Source: Halorubrum salipaludis (GTDB lineage: Archaea; Halobacteriota; Halobacteria; Halobacteriales; Haloferacaceae). From it: a stretch of 64,000 bases of DNA. Position numbers and translations under genes: made by a program. Below, piece by piece: positions 1-8,277 of this stretch. The notes beneath the pieces were generated by a model. That model was not told the DNA's origin. It saw only the letters and a list, made by a program, of their open reading frames with translations, and did not search any database. Each line of letters starts with the position of its first letter. Position 1 is the stretch's first letter. The stretch is taken from contig NZ_NSKC01000008.1 of assembly GCF_002286985.1 (NCBI RefSeq), positions 1 through 64,000 of the forward strand, read 5' to 3'.

Positions 1-244
1 GGTTGGGTGGGACTCAAAGGGGCAGTCGCAAGGGCAGCTTAGGCGACGCTAAGCACCGCAGTGAAGGAGCGACAGCGACTGAACGAGGCGCGCAGCGAGC
101 GTAAGCTGCCCTTGCGACTGGGGCTTTGGAAGTCTTCACCGCAAATACACCGATCACTCATGAATATCCGACAGCACCACCATTATCCGACTTATAAACA
201 ACCACTCCACTACCGTACGAGACTCACTCCTGCTCCCGATCAAG
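1..244 (+). repeat. Dispersed structured element, copy A (left part outside window)
   Basis: This is the right half of the dispersed element found eight times in the window. The large hairpin is intact: bases 24-41 pair perfectly over 18 bp with 102-119. It is bracketed by the conserved CAAAG (15-19) and CTTTG (123-127) segments. An ACTTATAAACAACC-like block lies at about 190-203, and a terminal inverted repeat containing GAGACTCACTCC lies at about 214-244. The stem differs from every other copy yet stays fully paired. The first two hairpins and left terminus lie before base 1. Nothing else is recognisable up to the metE stop; short ORFs here are not credible genes. Confidence 0.85.
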
Positions 245-311
245 AAGCAGGCGCGTCCTCACGGCTGTCTCAGTAGAGATTATCTGAAAATATAACGACA
301 ACAGCGCCGAC

Positions 312-1382
312 TCAGTCGTCGAGCGGGTTCTCGACGTCGATCTCGCCGGAGTCGATCTCGGCTTCGATCTCCCTGACCGCGGTGACCATGTTCTCGGTCT
401 TCCCGTACGCGATGTCGCGCGGGAGCAGCTTCAGCCCGCAGTCGGGCGAGATCGTGAGCTTCTCCGGCGGGACGACGCGGAGGCCCTGCCGGATGTTCTC
501 CTTGATCTCCTCGACCGGCTCCACCTCGGCGGTGTGGGCGTCGACGACGCCGAGCGCGAGGTCGGGCTCGAACGATGGGTCGGTGAACGTCGGGATCTGC
601 TCGAAGTCGCCGTTACACAGCTCCACGTCGAACTCGTCGATCGGGTAGTCGTTGATCTCGGGGTAGATCCGCGAGTAGTCGCCGTAACAGACGTGGAGGC
701 CGATCCGGACCTCCTCGTCGATGCCCGACACGATGCGTTCGAGGGCCTCGCCGACGATGGCGTGGTCCTCCGGCGTCGTCGCCAGCGCGGGCTCGTCGAT
801 CTGGATGTAGCGCGCGCCGGCCTCGACGAGCTTCTCGACCTCCTCGTTGACGAGGTCCGCGAGGTCGTAGACGAGCTCCTCGGTCGAGGGGTACGCCTCG
901 TTGAACGCCCAGAACCCGAGCGTGTACGGCCCCGTGATCGGGACCTTGACGGGGCGCTCCGAGACATCGGAGGTGAACTCGAACTCGTCGACCAGCCACG
1001 GCTCGTCGTATTCGACCTCCTCGACGACGGACGGCTTGTCGAAGTAGTTGTGGCCCCACACCTTCACGGGCCCGTTGAACTCGTAGCCGTCGATGCGGTC
1101 GGCGAAGAACTCGACCATCTCGTTGCGGCGCATCTCGCCGTCGACGACCGTGTCGAGCCCGGCGCGCTCGTGCTCGTGGGTGATCAGCCGACAGGCGTCG
1201 TCGTGGGCCTCCTCCAGGTCCGATTCGTCGAACTTCGAGTCGGGGTCCGCGACGAGCTCGTCGGCGCGGTTGAGCCACTTCGGCTTCGGGTACGAGCCGA
1301 CGACGGTCGTGAGCAGGAACGCGTCGTTCGGGTGGTCGTGCGGGCGGAACTGTTCGCGGTTGGCTTCGGGGTTTCGGGCCAT
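312..1382 (-). CDS. Methionine synthase, MetE C-terminal (catalytic) type
   Basis: Transfers a methyl group to homocysteine to make methionine in the cytoplasm. The 356-residue protein matches only the C-terminal catalytic barrel of cobalamin-independent MetE, which is about 750 residues in bacteria. A TTVVGSYP opening is at residues 25-32. The zinc ligands of the family are present: HVC (His230, Cys232) and the SPDCGLK motif (Cys315), with QIDEPAL at 194-200. The start ATG at 1382 is chosen because the longer frame upstream lies inside the neighbouring gene. It shares one base with the stop of the upstream paralogue (TAATG), so the two are almost certainly cotranslated. The methyl donor (folate, or a corrinoid as in short archaeal MetE-like enzymes) cannot be told from sequence. 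Confidence 0.9.
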   Translation of the reverse strand: MARNPEANREQFRPHDHPNDAFLLTTVVGSYPKPKWLNRADELVADPDSKFDESDLEEAHDDACRLITHEHERAGLDTVVDGEMRRNEMVEFFADRIDGYEFNGPVKVWGHNYFDKPSVVEEVEYDEPWLVDEFEFTSDVSERPVKVPITGPYTLGFWAFNEAYPSTEELVYDLADLVNEEVEKLVEAGARYIQIDEPALATTPEDHAIVGEALERIVSGIDEEVRIGLHVCYGDYSRIYPEINDYPIDEFDVELCNGDFEQIPTFTDPSFEPDLALGVVDAHTAEVEPVEEIKENIRQGLRVVPPEKLTISPDCGLKLLPRDIAYGKTENMVTAVREIEAEIDSGEIDVENPLDD

Positions 1383-2395
1383 TAGTCGAGCACCTCCGCG
1401 GCGGCGGCAAGGGCGTTCAGCTTCGCGCGGTACTTGTTGGTCGGCAGGTAGAACAGCTCGGTGTTCGGCGTCAGGTACGTCCGGTCGAACGCCTCGTTCG
1501 GGACCTGCGACTCGAACCACTCGACGCGCTCAGCGACCGTCTCCGGCTCCTCGACGAGCGTGTTCTGTCCGTCGACGAGCCCGAGCGAGAGCGAGTCGGT
1601 CGCGCCGAACTCCTGGACGTTGTAGACGGTGTCGTCGCGGTCGCCGGCGACGAGGTCGAGACCGAGCGCGTCGGCGCCCGCCTCGTCGACGAGGTGGGCG
1701 TACAGCTTCTCGCCGAGCGCGCCGTACGAGGTCTGGACGACCACGTCGGCGTCGGTCGCGTCGGCGACCGCCGCGATCGCGTCGGTCGCGGCCGACTCCT
1801 CGCCCTCCGCGGGCGGGCTCGTCACCAGCGACGGCTCCAGCAGGAACAGCGTCTCGTGGGCCGGGAACGCCTCGACCTCGCCCGCGAGGAACTCGGCGAT
1901 CGCGGCCTGGAACTCCGCCTCGTCGCCGTAGTGTTCGTCGCTCGCGAGCTCCGCGAGCGAGTACGGGCCCGGAAGCGTCGCGGCGAGGTCGGCGTCGCCG
2001 GCCTCGCCGGCGAGCAGGTCGGTCGCGCGCTCCAGCTCGCGCGCCACGTCGCCGGAGAAGTCGAGGTCGTCGACGACCCGCGGGTCGCGGTAGAAGTTGT
2101 TGTTGTCGTAGTACCGCACGATCCCGCCGGTCTCGACGCTGTCGTGGACCGTGAGCGGGTGCGCGATCATGTCGTCCCAGCGCCCCTGCCCCTCGGTGAT
2201 CAGATCGAGGCCGGCGTCGAGCTGGTCGTCGACGTACTCGGCGCGCACCTCGGCGTACTCCTCGACGATCGCCTCGCTCTCGTCGCCGCTCAGGAGGTCA
2301 CCCTTCTGGTGGCCCTTGAGGTCGGAGAGCGTCTCCTTCGCCCAGTCCGGGAGCGGGTACAACCCCGGCGTGGCCGCGACTCGTTCAGTCATCAC
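1382..2395 (-). CDS. MetE-like paralogue lacking the zinc site
   Basis: A 337-residue protein of the MetE/UROD-like barrel superfamily, first gene of a two-gene unit with the catalytic MetE-type gene. It keeps the family outline (LPGPYSLAEL near 141-150, LEPSLVTSP near 187-194). However, the zinc-binding HVCY position reads QTSYG (221-225) and the SPDCGLK position reads TPNTELF (309-315), so no zinc-bound homocysteine site is visible. It probably acts as a partner subunit, for example in methyl-donor handling; that is inference. Two ATGs open the frame (2395 and 2392), and either could be used. An AT-rich stretch just upstream (about 2410-2455) stands out in this GC-rich DNA and should hold the promoter. 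Confidence 0.75.
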   Translation of the reverse strand: MMTERVAATPGLYPLPDWAKETLSDLKGHQKGDLLSGDESEAIVEEYAEVRAEYVDDQLDAGLDLITEGQGRWDDMIAHPLTVHDSVETGGIVRYYDNNNFYRDPRVVDDLDFSGDVARELERATDLLAGEAGDADLAATLPGPYSLAELASDEHYGDEAEFQAAIAEFLAGEVEAFPAHETLFLLEPSLVTSPPAEGEESAATDAIAAVADATDADVVVQTSYGALGEKLYAHLVDEAGADALGLDLVAGDRDDTVYNVQEFGATDSLSLGLVDGQNTLVEEPETVAERVEWFESQVPNEAFDRTYLTPNTELFYLPTNKYRAKLNALAAAAEVLD

Positions 2396-2404
2396 CGACC
2401 GTTC

Positions 2405-2460
2405 GATATGCCGCCGTATAATATTTGCTAATGCATTTTATGTTTTATAGTAATACAACA
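2405..2460 (-). promoter_or_regulatory. AT-rich promoter region of the metE pair
   Basis: Between the hemK-like stop (2492) and the metE-pair start (2395) lies a strikingly AT-rich block with several TATA-like runs (for example TATAATATT at 2414-2422 and TTTTATAG at 2443-2450, as read on the plus strand). In this GC-rich sequence such blocks mark archaeal promoters. The exact box and start site cannot be fixed by eye. Confidence 0.5.
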
Positions 2461-2491
2461 TCGGTCGATGCGGCCGAAGGAGAGTGCTCCC

Positions 2492-3085
2492 TCACTCCCG
2501 GCGCAGCGCCACCACCGTGAGCGTCTCGAACGGGAACGACTCCTCGACGACCGGCTCGGCCGCGAACCCGGCGTCCTCCGCGAGGGCGAGCACCTCGTCG
2601 TACCCCGTCAGCGACGAGACCAGGAGCAGGACCACGCCGCCGGGCGCGAGGACGCGCCCCACGTCGTCGAGGAACGGCTCGATGAGCTCGCGGCCGGACT
2701 CGCCGCCCGAGAGCGCGTGCTCCATCCAGTCGTCCCACTCGTTGTCCGGGTCGGTCGGGAGGTACGGCGGGTTGAAGCACACGGTGTCGAACGCGTCCGC
2801 CCGGAACGGCGAGAGGAGGTCGGCGACGACCCCCTCGACGCCGCGCTCGCGGGCCTGTCGCGCCGCGTGGGGGTTGAGGTCGCTGCCGACCACGTCGAGC
2901 CCCCGCTCCTCGGCGACCTGCTGGGCGACCCACCCCGACCCCGTGCCGACCTCCAGCACCCGCCCGTGCGCTTCTTCGAGGGCCGCCTCCGCGAGCAGCC
3001 CTGAGTCCTCGGCCGGCTGGTAGACGACGGCGTCGTCGAGGCCGCGCCGCTCCGCGAGATCGGTCTCGGCGTCGTCTCCGGTCAT
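2492..3085 (-). CDS. HemK2/MTQ2-like protein N5-glutamine methyltransferase
   Basis: A 197-residue SAM-dependent methyltransferase. SAM motif I (LEVGTGSGW) is at residues 44-52, and the NPPY catalytic motif that holds the amide substrate in glutamine/adenine N-methyltransferases is at 105-108. The short length without an N-terminal helical domain fits the archaeal/eukaryotic HemK2 (Mtq2) group, which methylates the GGQ glutamine of release factor aRF1. The start overlaps the mscS stop by four bases (ATGA). It sits downstream of rsmA on the same strand, so a translation and ribosome-maturation role is consistent. Substrate assignment is by family. Confidence 0.85.
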   Translation of the reverse strand: MTGDDAETDLAERRGLDDAVVYQPAEDSGLLAEAALEEAHGRVLEVGTGSGWVAQQVAEERGLDVVGSDLNPHAARQARERGVEGVVADLLSPFRADAFDTVCFNPPYLPTDPDNEWDDWMEHALSGGESGRELIEPFLDDVGRVLAPGGVVLLLVSSLTGYDEVLALAEDAGFAAEPVVEESFPFETLTVVALRRE

Positions 3086-4380
3086 CGGTCGGACTCCCCC
3101 GAGCCGTCAGCGTTCGACGCCGAGCCGTCAGCGTTCGACGCCGAGCCGTCAGCGTTCGACGCCGAGCCGTCAGCGTTCGACGCCGAGCCGTCGCCCCCGC
3201 CGTTCGACTCCGACTCCGCGGTCCCGCCCGTCGACCGGGACCCGCCGCGCGTCGCCGACCGGCCCTCGACCGACGCGTCCAACTGCGGCCCGGAGCTGCC
3301 CTCGGCCCGCGCGGAGAGCGTCTGCTGCGGGAACGGAATGACGATCCCCTCGTCTTCGAGCGCCGCCTTGATCGCGTTCATCGCGGCGGTCTGGGTGCGC
3401 CAGCGCTTGCGCATGCTGGGGTTCCGGATCCAGTAGCGGAGCCCCAACACGACCGCCGAGTCGGCGAACCGCTTCGTCACGGCGTTCGGCTCGGGCATCG
3501 CGGCCACGTCCTCGACCCCGGCGACGGTCTCCTCGATCACCGCCGCCGCGCGCTCGATATCGGCGTCGTAGTCGACGCCGACCTCGATCTCGATCCGCAG
3601 CCGGTTCCGCCGCGACCGGTCGATTATCGACCCCGACCGGACCGTGTCGTTCGGAAGCGTGATCACCTCGCCGTCGAACGACCGGAGGCGGGTGCTCATG
3701 ATCGAGATCTCCGTGACGGTCCCCTCGTGGTCGCCGACCTCGACCCAGTCGCCCACCTCGAACGGGCGGGAGAACATCAGCACGAAGCCGGCGAGGATCG
3801 CTCCGAGCGTCTGGCGGGCCGCCATCCCGACCACGATCCCGAGGAAGCCGGCCCCGACGAGGAGCCCGCCGACGTTGTCGGTGAACAGCCCCACGACGAC
3901 CAAGATTGCGAAGGTGTACACCGATATCTGGGTGAGCCGCCGGATCACCTCCTCCTGGTGGTCGGACAGCGCCGCGCTCTCGGCGGAGATCTCGCGGATG
4001 ACCCCGCCGAGGAAGTCCGTGACCGCGTAGGCGCTCGCTAAGATCACCACCGCGAACACGACGTTCGACAGCTGGTCGGCGATCGCCGCCGACTCGTAGG
4101 CGTCGAGGAGCGCGCCGCTCCGGTCCCACACCGCGAGCAGCGAGAGCGCGCCGACCGCGGTGGCCCCGGCGACAGCCATCGACAGCAGGAGCCGCCGCTT
4201 CGAGGTGAGCTCCCCGTTCCGCCGCTTCGCCCACCCGGTGAGGAGCCGGACGCCGAGCACGGCGGCGACAATCAGCGCGGAGACCGCGACGCGCTCGACG
4301 TTCCCCGTCACGGCTCCGTAGAGATCGCTGAACGGCCCGGGAAGGGCGGTCGCGTTCTGCGCGAGGAGGGAGGCGATCAC
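3082..4380 (-). CDS. MscS-family mechanosensitive channel with repeat tail
   Basis: A small-conductance mechanosensitive channel that releases solutes on membrane stretch. The N-terminal half has several hydrophobic helices. The pore helix and beta domain follow, with the family pattern around GFLGIVVGMAARQTLGAILAG and RPFEVGDWVEVGDHEGTV. I prefer the GTG at 4380 (432 residues). An ATG at 4503 in frame would add 41 arginine-rich residues unlike a membrane-protein start, although it lies only a few bases after the rsmA stop. The C-terminus is a hydrophilic tail of tandem SASNADG repeats encoded by a perfect 21-bp tandem repeat, so tail length is probably variable. The stop overlaps the hemK-like start. 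Confidence 0.85.
   Translation of the reverse strand: MIASLLAQNATALPGPFSDLYGAVTGNVERVAVSALIVAAVLGVRLLTGWAKRRNGELTSKRRLLLSMAVAGATAVGALSLLAVWDRSGALLDAYESAAIADQLSNVVFAVVILASAYAVTDFLGGVIREISAESAALSDHQEEVIRRLTQISVYTFAILVVVGLFTDNVGGLLVGAGFLGIVVGMAARQTLGAILAGFVLMFSRPFEVGDWVEVGDHEGTVTEISIMSTRLRSFDGEVITLPNDTVRSGSIIDRSRRNRLRIEIEVGVDYDADIERAAAVIEETVAGVEDVAAMPEPNAVTKRFADSAVVLGLRYWIRNPSMRKRWRTQTAAMNAIKAALEDEGIVIPFPQQTLSARAEGSSGPQLDASVEGRSATRGGSRSTGGTAESESNGGGDGSASNADGSASNADGSASNADGSASNADGSGESDR
3101..3184. repeat. 21-bp perfect tandem repeat, 4 copies, inside mscS
   Basis: Four identical 21-bp units (3101-3121, 3122-3142, 3143-3163, 3164-3184) and a partial fifth. They encode the repeated SASNADG heptads at the channel C-terminus. 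The unit length is a multiple of three, so copy-number change would keep the frame. Confidence 0.97.
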
Positions 4381-4512
4381 GGCTCCCCTCCGTCGGCGAC
4401 CGCCGCGGCGCCCCGCACGGTCACGGTCCGAAACCGCCGCCGCGTCCGGCGGCCGCACCGTCGGGACCTCGGGACTCGAACGCTGAGCGGGGTCGCCGGC
4501 CACGCCATCGGC

Positions 4513-5436
4513 TCAGGCCTCCGTCGGCGACCCGCGCTCGCGGGCCAGCTCGGCCAGCGCCGCGAACGCCGCCGGTTCGAGGTCGCCCGGGCGGCGCCGG
4601 AGCAGGTCCTCGTCGGCGGCGTCGACGACGGCCTCGGGCTCGTCCAGCCCGGAGATGTGGCCCGTGTTTCGGATCGCGTTCCGGACCGTCTTCCGGCGCT
4701 GGGTGAAAAGCGCCTTCACGAACCGGAGGAAGAACGCCTCGTCGCCGGCCTCGTACTCCGGATCGCGGGGTGTACACCGGACGACGGCGCTCTCGACGGC
4801 CGGCTGGGGGTCGAACGCCTCCTTCGGGACGCGCTCGACGATCTCCACGTCGGCGTAGTGCTGGGCGGACACCGACAGGCGGCCGTACTCCGACTCCCCC
4901 GCCGACGCCACCATGCGCTCGGCGAACTCCGCCTGAAACATCAACACGAGGGGCCGCTTCTCGGGGAGCAGCCGGAAGGCGATCTCCGAGGAGACGCCGT
5001 ACGGGAGGTTCGCGACGCAGGCGGTGAACGGCGGGAGGTCGACGTCGAGCGCGTCGCCCTCGATCACGTCGAGGAGGCCGTCGTCGACCGCGGTCGCGAA
5101 CTCCTCGCGGAGGAAGTCGGCGAAGACGCCGTCGCGCTCGATCACGGAGAGGTGACCCGGAGCGGCGGCGTCGGAATCGGCGTCCGGGTCGCCGCCCTCC
5201 GCGACGATCGCCGCCAGCAGCCGGTCGGTGAGCGCCCCCGCGCCCCCGCCGATCTCGAGGAGGCGGCTCGCGTCGGCGTCGTCGGGGAGGTACGCCGGGA
5301 TCCGATCGAGCACGCGGTCGTCGACGAGGAAGTGCTGGTCGCGGTCGGGGTTCGCGCGCTCCCCGGCCCGCCGGGCGAGCGCGTCGGGGTCGCGGTCCCC
5401 GTAGGCCGCGCCGGCGCCCGTCGATGAATCGGTCAT
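4513..5436 (-). CDS. rsmA: 16S rRNA dimethyladenosine transferase RsmA/KsgA
   Basis: Dimethylates two adjacent adenines near the 3' end of 16S rRNA during small-subunit assembly. The 307-residue protein has the family N-terminal DQHFLVDDRVLDRI (33-46), SAM motif LEIGGGAGALT (60-70), acidic IERDG (99-103) and the catalytic NLPY (143-146). A C-terminal helical domain carries FTQRRKTVRN. In many archaea this gene adjoins a DUF655 gene. Here the two are separated by repeat copy B, which probably inserted between them. The ATG at 5436 gives the expected start. Confidence 0.95.
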   Translation of the reverse strand: MTDSSTGAGAAYGDRDPDALARRAGERANPDRDQHFLVDDRVLDRIPAYLPDDADASRLLEIGGGAGALTDRLLAAIVAEGGDPDADSDAAAPGHLSVIERDGVFADFLREEFATAVDDGLLDVIEGDALDVDLPPFTACVANLPYGVSSEIAFRLLPEKRPLVLMFQAEFAERMVASAGESEYGRLSVSAQHYADVEIVERVPKEAFDPQPAVESAVVRCTPRDPEYEAGDEAFFLRFVKALFTQRRKTVRNAIRNTGHISGLDEPEAVVDAADEDLLRRRPGDLEPAAFAALAELARERGSPTEA

Positions 5437-5542
5437 GGCCGCGTTACTCCGCGGCTCCGGGTAAAAGTCCCGTTTCGGGTCGTCGCGGGCCGTCCCGACT
5501 GTCCGCCGCGAGGACGGGTCTGATCAGCCACAGAGATAGCGG

Positions 5543-5998
5543 CGATTGGTGGCGGGAGTGGGTATCGCAGATCGGTGGCGGCGAGACGGGATTTAAACTG
5601 CCAAGAGCGACGGCGACGCTCACTCATAAACCGATCTGCGGTGGCGTGCGCCTCCGAGCGTGCCGCCGAAGGCGGCCGCGAGGAGCACGCGCGAGGGACG
5701 CCGCGAGCGCAGCGAGCGGCGAGGCTGGGGAGGCGTGAGGCGCTGTGCGGTGCTGTGCGGGGCGGGACTCAAAGGGGCAGTCGCTGTGGGCGGCGCAGGC
5801 GACACAAGCACCGCAACGAGGGAGCGACAGCGACCGAGTGAGGCGCGCAGCGAGCGTGCGCCGCCCACAGCGACTGGGGCTTTGGAGGCCGTCACTCCAG
5901 AGTCGTCGATCACTTATAAACACCCGCCAGTACCACCACAATCTGACTTATAAACAACCAACCCATCGAAATGATTCACGTACTCCCGCTATCGATCG
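5543..5998 (+). repeat. Dispersed structured element, copy B (complete)
   Basis: A full copy of about 456 bp. The left terminal inverted repeat (about 5543-5576, CGGGAGTGGGTATCGCA core) faces a weaker right one (about 5964-5998, TACTCCCGCTATCGAT). After the left end come ATTTAAA (about 5591) and CTCATAAA (5622-5629) boxes, then hairpin 1 (GCCGCC-GAA-GGCGGC near 5662-5676) and hairpin 2 (CGCCGC/GCGGCG around 5699-5721). Next is the conserved GGCTGGGGAGG linker, and then hairpin 3, where 5779-5797 pairs perfectly over 19 bp with 5857-5875. One 3' module with CTTATAAA and the ACTTATAAACAACC block follow. It lies between rsmA and the DUF655 gene. Confidence 0.93.
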
Positions 5999-6089
5999 AG
6001 AGGCACGCGTCTCACCCAATCCGCCGGACGTCTGGCGCGTCGTACTCGCCCGCGAACGCCGCTGACCCCTCACCGAGACGCTCCCTCCC

Positions 6090-6668
6090 TCACTCCTCGT
6101 ACCCGACGAACCGCCGGTACTTGAGGTCCTCCTCGCGGATCTCCTCGACGATCCGCTCGACGATCACCTCCCGCGGGCGGTGGAGGCCGGCGACGCGCTC
6201 CGAAACCTCCGCGAAGCTCTCGAAGGGGCCGCGCTTCCGCTCGTCGAGCACCTTGTTCCGGAGCTGTTTGCCGATCCCCGGAAGCAGGTTGAGCTGGTGG
6301 AGCCGCAGGGTGATCGGCCCGGCCTCGTTGTAGAAGTCGACGAACCGCTCCTCGTCGGCCTCGACGATGTCCTCGACCGCGTACTCGATCTCGGCGGCCG
6401 CGTTCCGGGTGAGGTCGTCGAACGACACCTCGCGGTACCGGCCGACCCCGGGGCCGTCCAGCGCGATCCGATCGCTCACGGAGACGTCGGCCGCCTCGTC
6501 GAGCGCGAGCTCGTACAGCCGGAACGCGTCCGTCCCGAGCCCGTACGCGACCGGCGACTTCCGGTACTGCGCGCGGTCGTCGTCCGGCCGCCCGTTGGGC
6601 AACACGTCCAACAGGACGACCGCGGGACCGTCGTCCGCGTCGGGCGCGTCGGTTTCGGGATCGCTCAT
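6090..6668 (-). CDS. DUF655 family protein with helix-hairpin-helix
   Basis: A 192-residue protein of an archaea-wide family with no firm function. The N-terminal half looks like a small beta-barrel (VVLLDVLPNG onward). The C-terminal part contains a helix-hairpin-helix, LLPGIGKQLRNKVLDER, typical of nucleic-acid binding. The genomic neighbour in many archaea is rsmA, suggesting a role in RNA or ribosome metabolism. The frame stays open far upstream, but the ATG at 6668 starts the family-like sequence MSDPETDAPDAD, and the upstream extension overlaps the divergent YqcI/YcgG gene antisense. Moderately sure of family, unsure of role. Confidence 0.85.
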   Translation of the reverse strand: MSDPETDAPDADDGPAVVLLDVLPNGRPDDDRAQYRKSPVAYGLGTDAFRLYELALDEAADVSVSDRIALDGPGVGRYREVSFDDLTRNAAAEIEYAVEDIVEADEERFVDFYNEAGPITLRLHQLNLLPGIGKQLRNKVLDERKRGPFESFAEVSERVAGLHRPREVIVERIVEEIREEDLKYRRFVGYEE

Positions 6669-6782
6669 ACGCGTTTTAGGTGTCCGCGCGGTGAAAAAAC
6701 CGCGGGCGTGCGGCGGTGACGACCGGTCCCGCACACCGGGAGCCGCCGAAAGCCAAAAGCCCGTCTGTGCCCCACGAACGGT

Positions 6783-7655
6783 ATGAACGAGCCAGGCACC
6801 GAGGGCGTGCTGTTGGACCAGGAGACGCTCCGCGGTCGGCTCGACGACGCGCCCGGGTGGCTCCGGGAGCACTACCGAACCTTCCGCGAGTCGATGCTCG
6901 GCGAGCGCGACGGCTCCCCGTTCCCCTGCTACTTCGGCATCGAGGTCGAGCGCGAGGGCGACCTGCTGTACGCCGCCTGCGAGTCGACGACCGACCCCGC
7001 CGCCCTGCTCCGGCTCCGCGACGTGCTCTCGGAGTACCTCGACACCTACGACGACCACGCCGACCGCGCACCGCTGGCGGTGTTCTTCCGACCGCCCGAC
7101 GGAGACCCGGGCGAGGCGCACTACCACGAGCGGCTCTGGCACGTGCTGGAGTTCCTCCACGTCCACGACCCCGAGCCGTGGCCCGAGGACATCCCGACCG
7201 ACCCCGACACCCCCCGGTGGGAGTTCTGCTTCGGCGGCGAGCCGCTGTTCCCGACCTCCCGCGCCCCCTTCTACGACGAGCGCAGGAGCCGGTACTCGCC
7301 GGTGGGACTGGAGATCACCTTCCAGCCGCGGGCGGTCTTCGACGGGCTCACCGCCGACACCGAGGCGGGGGAACGGGCCCGCGAGACGATCCGCGACCGG
7401 ATGGGCGAGTACGACGGGGTCTGTCCCCACGCCGACCTCGGCGACTGGGGCGTCGAGGGCGACCGCGAGTGGCGCCAGTACCTGTTCCGCGAGGACGACG
7501 ACGCGAGCCCGGACGCCTGTCCCCTGCGCCCGACCCGCGAGCACCCGAAGGCGCCGGACGCGCTGCTGGAGCCGGGCGCGTGGCGTCGGTTCGACGAGTC
7601 GCCCCCGGCGGCGGGCGGCGATGAGGCGCTGACTACGGGGTTCGGCGATGACTGA
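6783..7655 (+). CDS. YqcI/YcgG family protein
   Basis: A 290-residue soluble protein of the YqcI/YcgG family, whose biochemical function is not established. Family features visible are the early FPCYFG-IE segment (about residues 42-51), the FFRP and LWHVLEFLH region in the middle, and the [19 protein letters not shown] block (about 139-158) followed by ITFQPR. It diverges from the DUF655 gene and overlaps the following cysteine hydrolase start by eight bases, so the two form a likely operon. Nothing in the sequence points to membrane or secretion signals. Confidence 0.8.
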   Translation: MNEPGTEGVLLDQETLRGRLDDAPGWLREHYRTFRESMLGERDGSPFPCYFGIEVEREGDLLYAACESTTDPAALLRLRDVLSEYLDTYDDHADRAPLAVFFRPPDGDPGEAHYHERLWHVLEFLHVHDPEPWPEDIPTDPDTPRWEFCFGGEPLFPTSRAPFYDERRSRYSPVGLEITFQPRAVFDGLTADTEAGERARETIRDRMGEYDGVCPHADLGDWGVEGDREWRQYLFREDDDASPDACPLRPTREHPKAPDALLEPGAWRRFDESPPAAGGDEALTTGFGDD

Positions 7656-8241
7656 GCCGTCGCGGTCGGCGGCCACGGAACCCGCCCGCGCGCGCTCCGA
7701 CGACGCGGTCCTCCTGTTGATCGACTTTCAGACCGGATTCGACGAGCCGGGGTGGGGCGAGCGCAACAACCCCGACGCGGAGTCGATCGCGGCCGAACTC
7801 CTCGGCCGGTGGCGCGCCGAGGGACGACCCGTCGCGCACGTGCGACACGCCTCGACGGAGCCCGACTCGCCGCTGCGGTCCGACGCCCCGGGGTTTGCGT
7901 GGAAGCCGGAGACCGCGCCCGAGGCGGGCGAGCCGACCTTCGAGAAGTCGGTCAACGGCGCCCTCCTCGGCTCGGGGCTCGACGAGTGGCTTCGCGAACG
8001 GGGACACGAGTCGCTCGTCGTCTGCGGACTCACCACCGATCACTGCGTCTCGACCACGGTCCGAGCCGCGGAGAACCGCGGCTACGACGTTCGCGTGGTC
8101 GCCGACGCGACCGCGACGCACGCCCGAGCGACCCACGACGGCGACCGGATCGACCCGGAGACCTCTCACCGCGTCGCGCTCGCGCACCTGAACGGCGAGT
8201 TCGCGACCGTCGTCGAGAGCGGGGACCTGCTCGCGGACTGA
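7648..8241 (+). CDS. Isochorismatase-family cysteine hydrolase
   Basis: A 197-residue hydrolase of the isochorismatase/nicotinamidase fold. The catalytic triad of the family is visible: Asp26 in LLIDFQ, Lys100 in FEKSVNGA and Cys133 in TTDHCVSTT, with the cis-peptide-associated GLTTDHCV motif. Family members hydrolyse amides or vinyl ethers such as nicotinamide, isochorismate or carbamates; the substrate here cannot be told. The start overlaps the preceding gene, and a zinc-ribbon gene follows about 36 bases downstream. Confidence 0.88.
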   Translation: MTEPSRSAATEPARARSDDAVLLLIDFQTGFDEPGWGERNNPDAESIAAELLGRWRAEGRPVAHVRHASTEPDSPLRSDAPGFAWKPETAPEAGEPTFEKSVNGALLGSGLDEWLRERGHESLVVCGLTTDHCVSTTVRAAENRGYDVRVVADATATHARATHDGDRIDPETSHRVALAHLNGEFATVVESGDLLAD

Positions 8242-8277
8242 CCGAAAGCCCATATCCCTCCCGCGAGAACCGCGAGC

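Noticed and set aside
4381-4503. Longer N-terminus for the MscS channel from the ATG at 4503
   Set aside because: The extra 41 residues are arginine- and proline-rich and unlike a membrane-protein start. The GTG at 4380 begins a normal hydrophobic N-terminus. The longer form is not strictly excluded.
5575-5953. Several short ORFs inside copy B, and similar ones in the other copies
   Set aside because: They are arginine-rich, are not conserved between copies (frames shift with stem changes) and lie across hairpins. The conservation pattern is that of structure, not protein.
5543-5998. The dispersed element as SRP RNA or RNase P RNA
   Set aside because: Those are single-copy genes with known conserved motifs. 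Eight copies in 64 kb with inverted-repeat ends do not fit.
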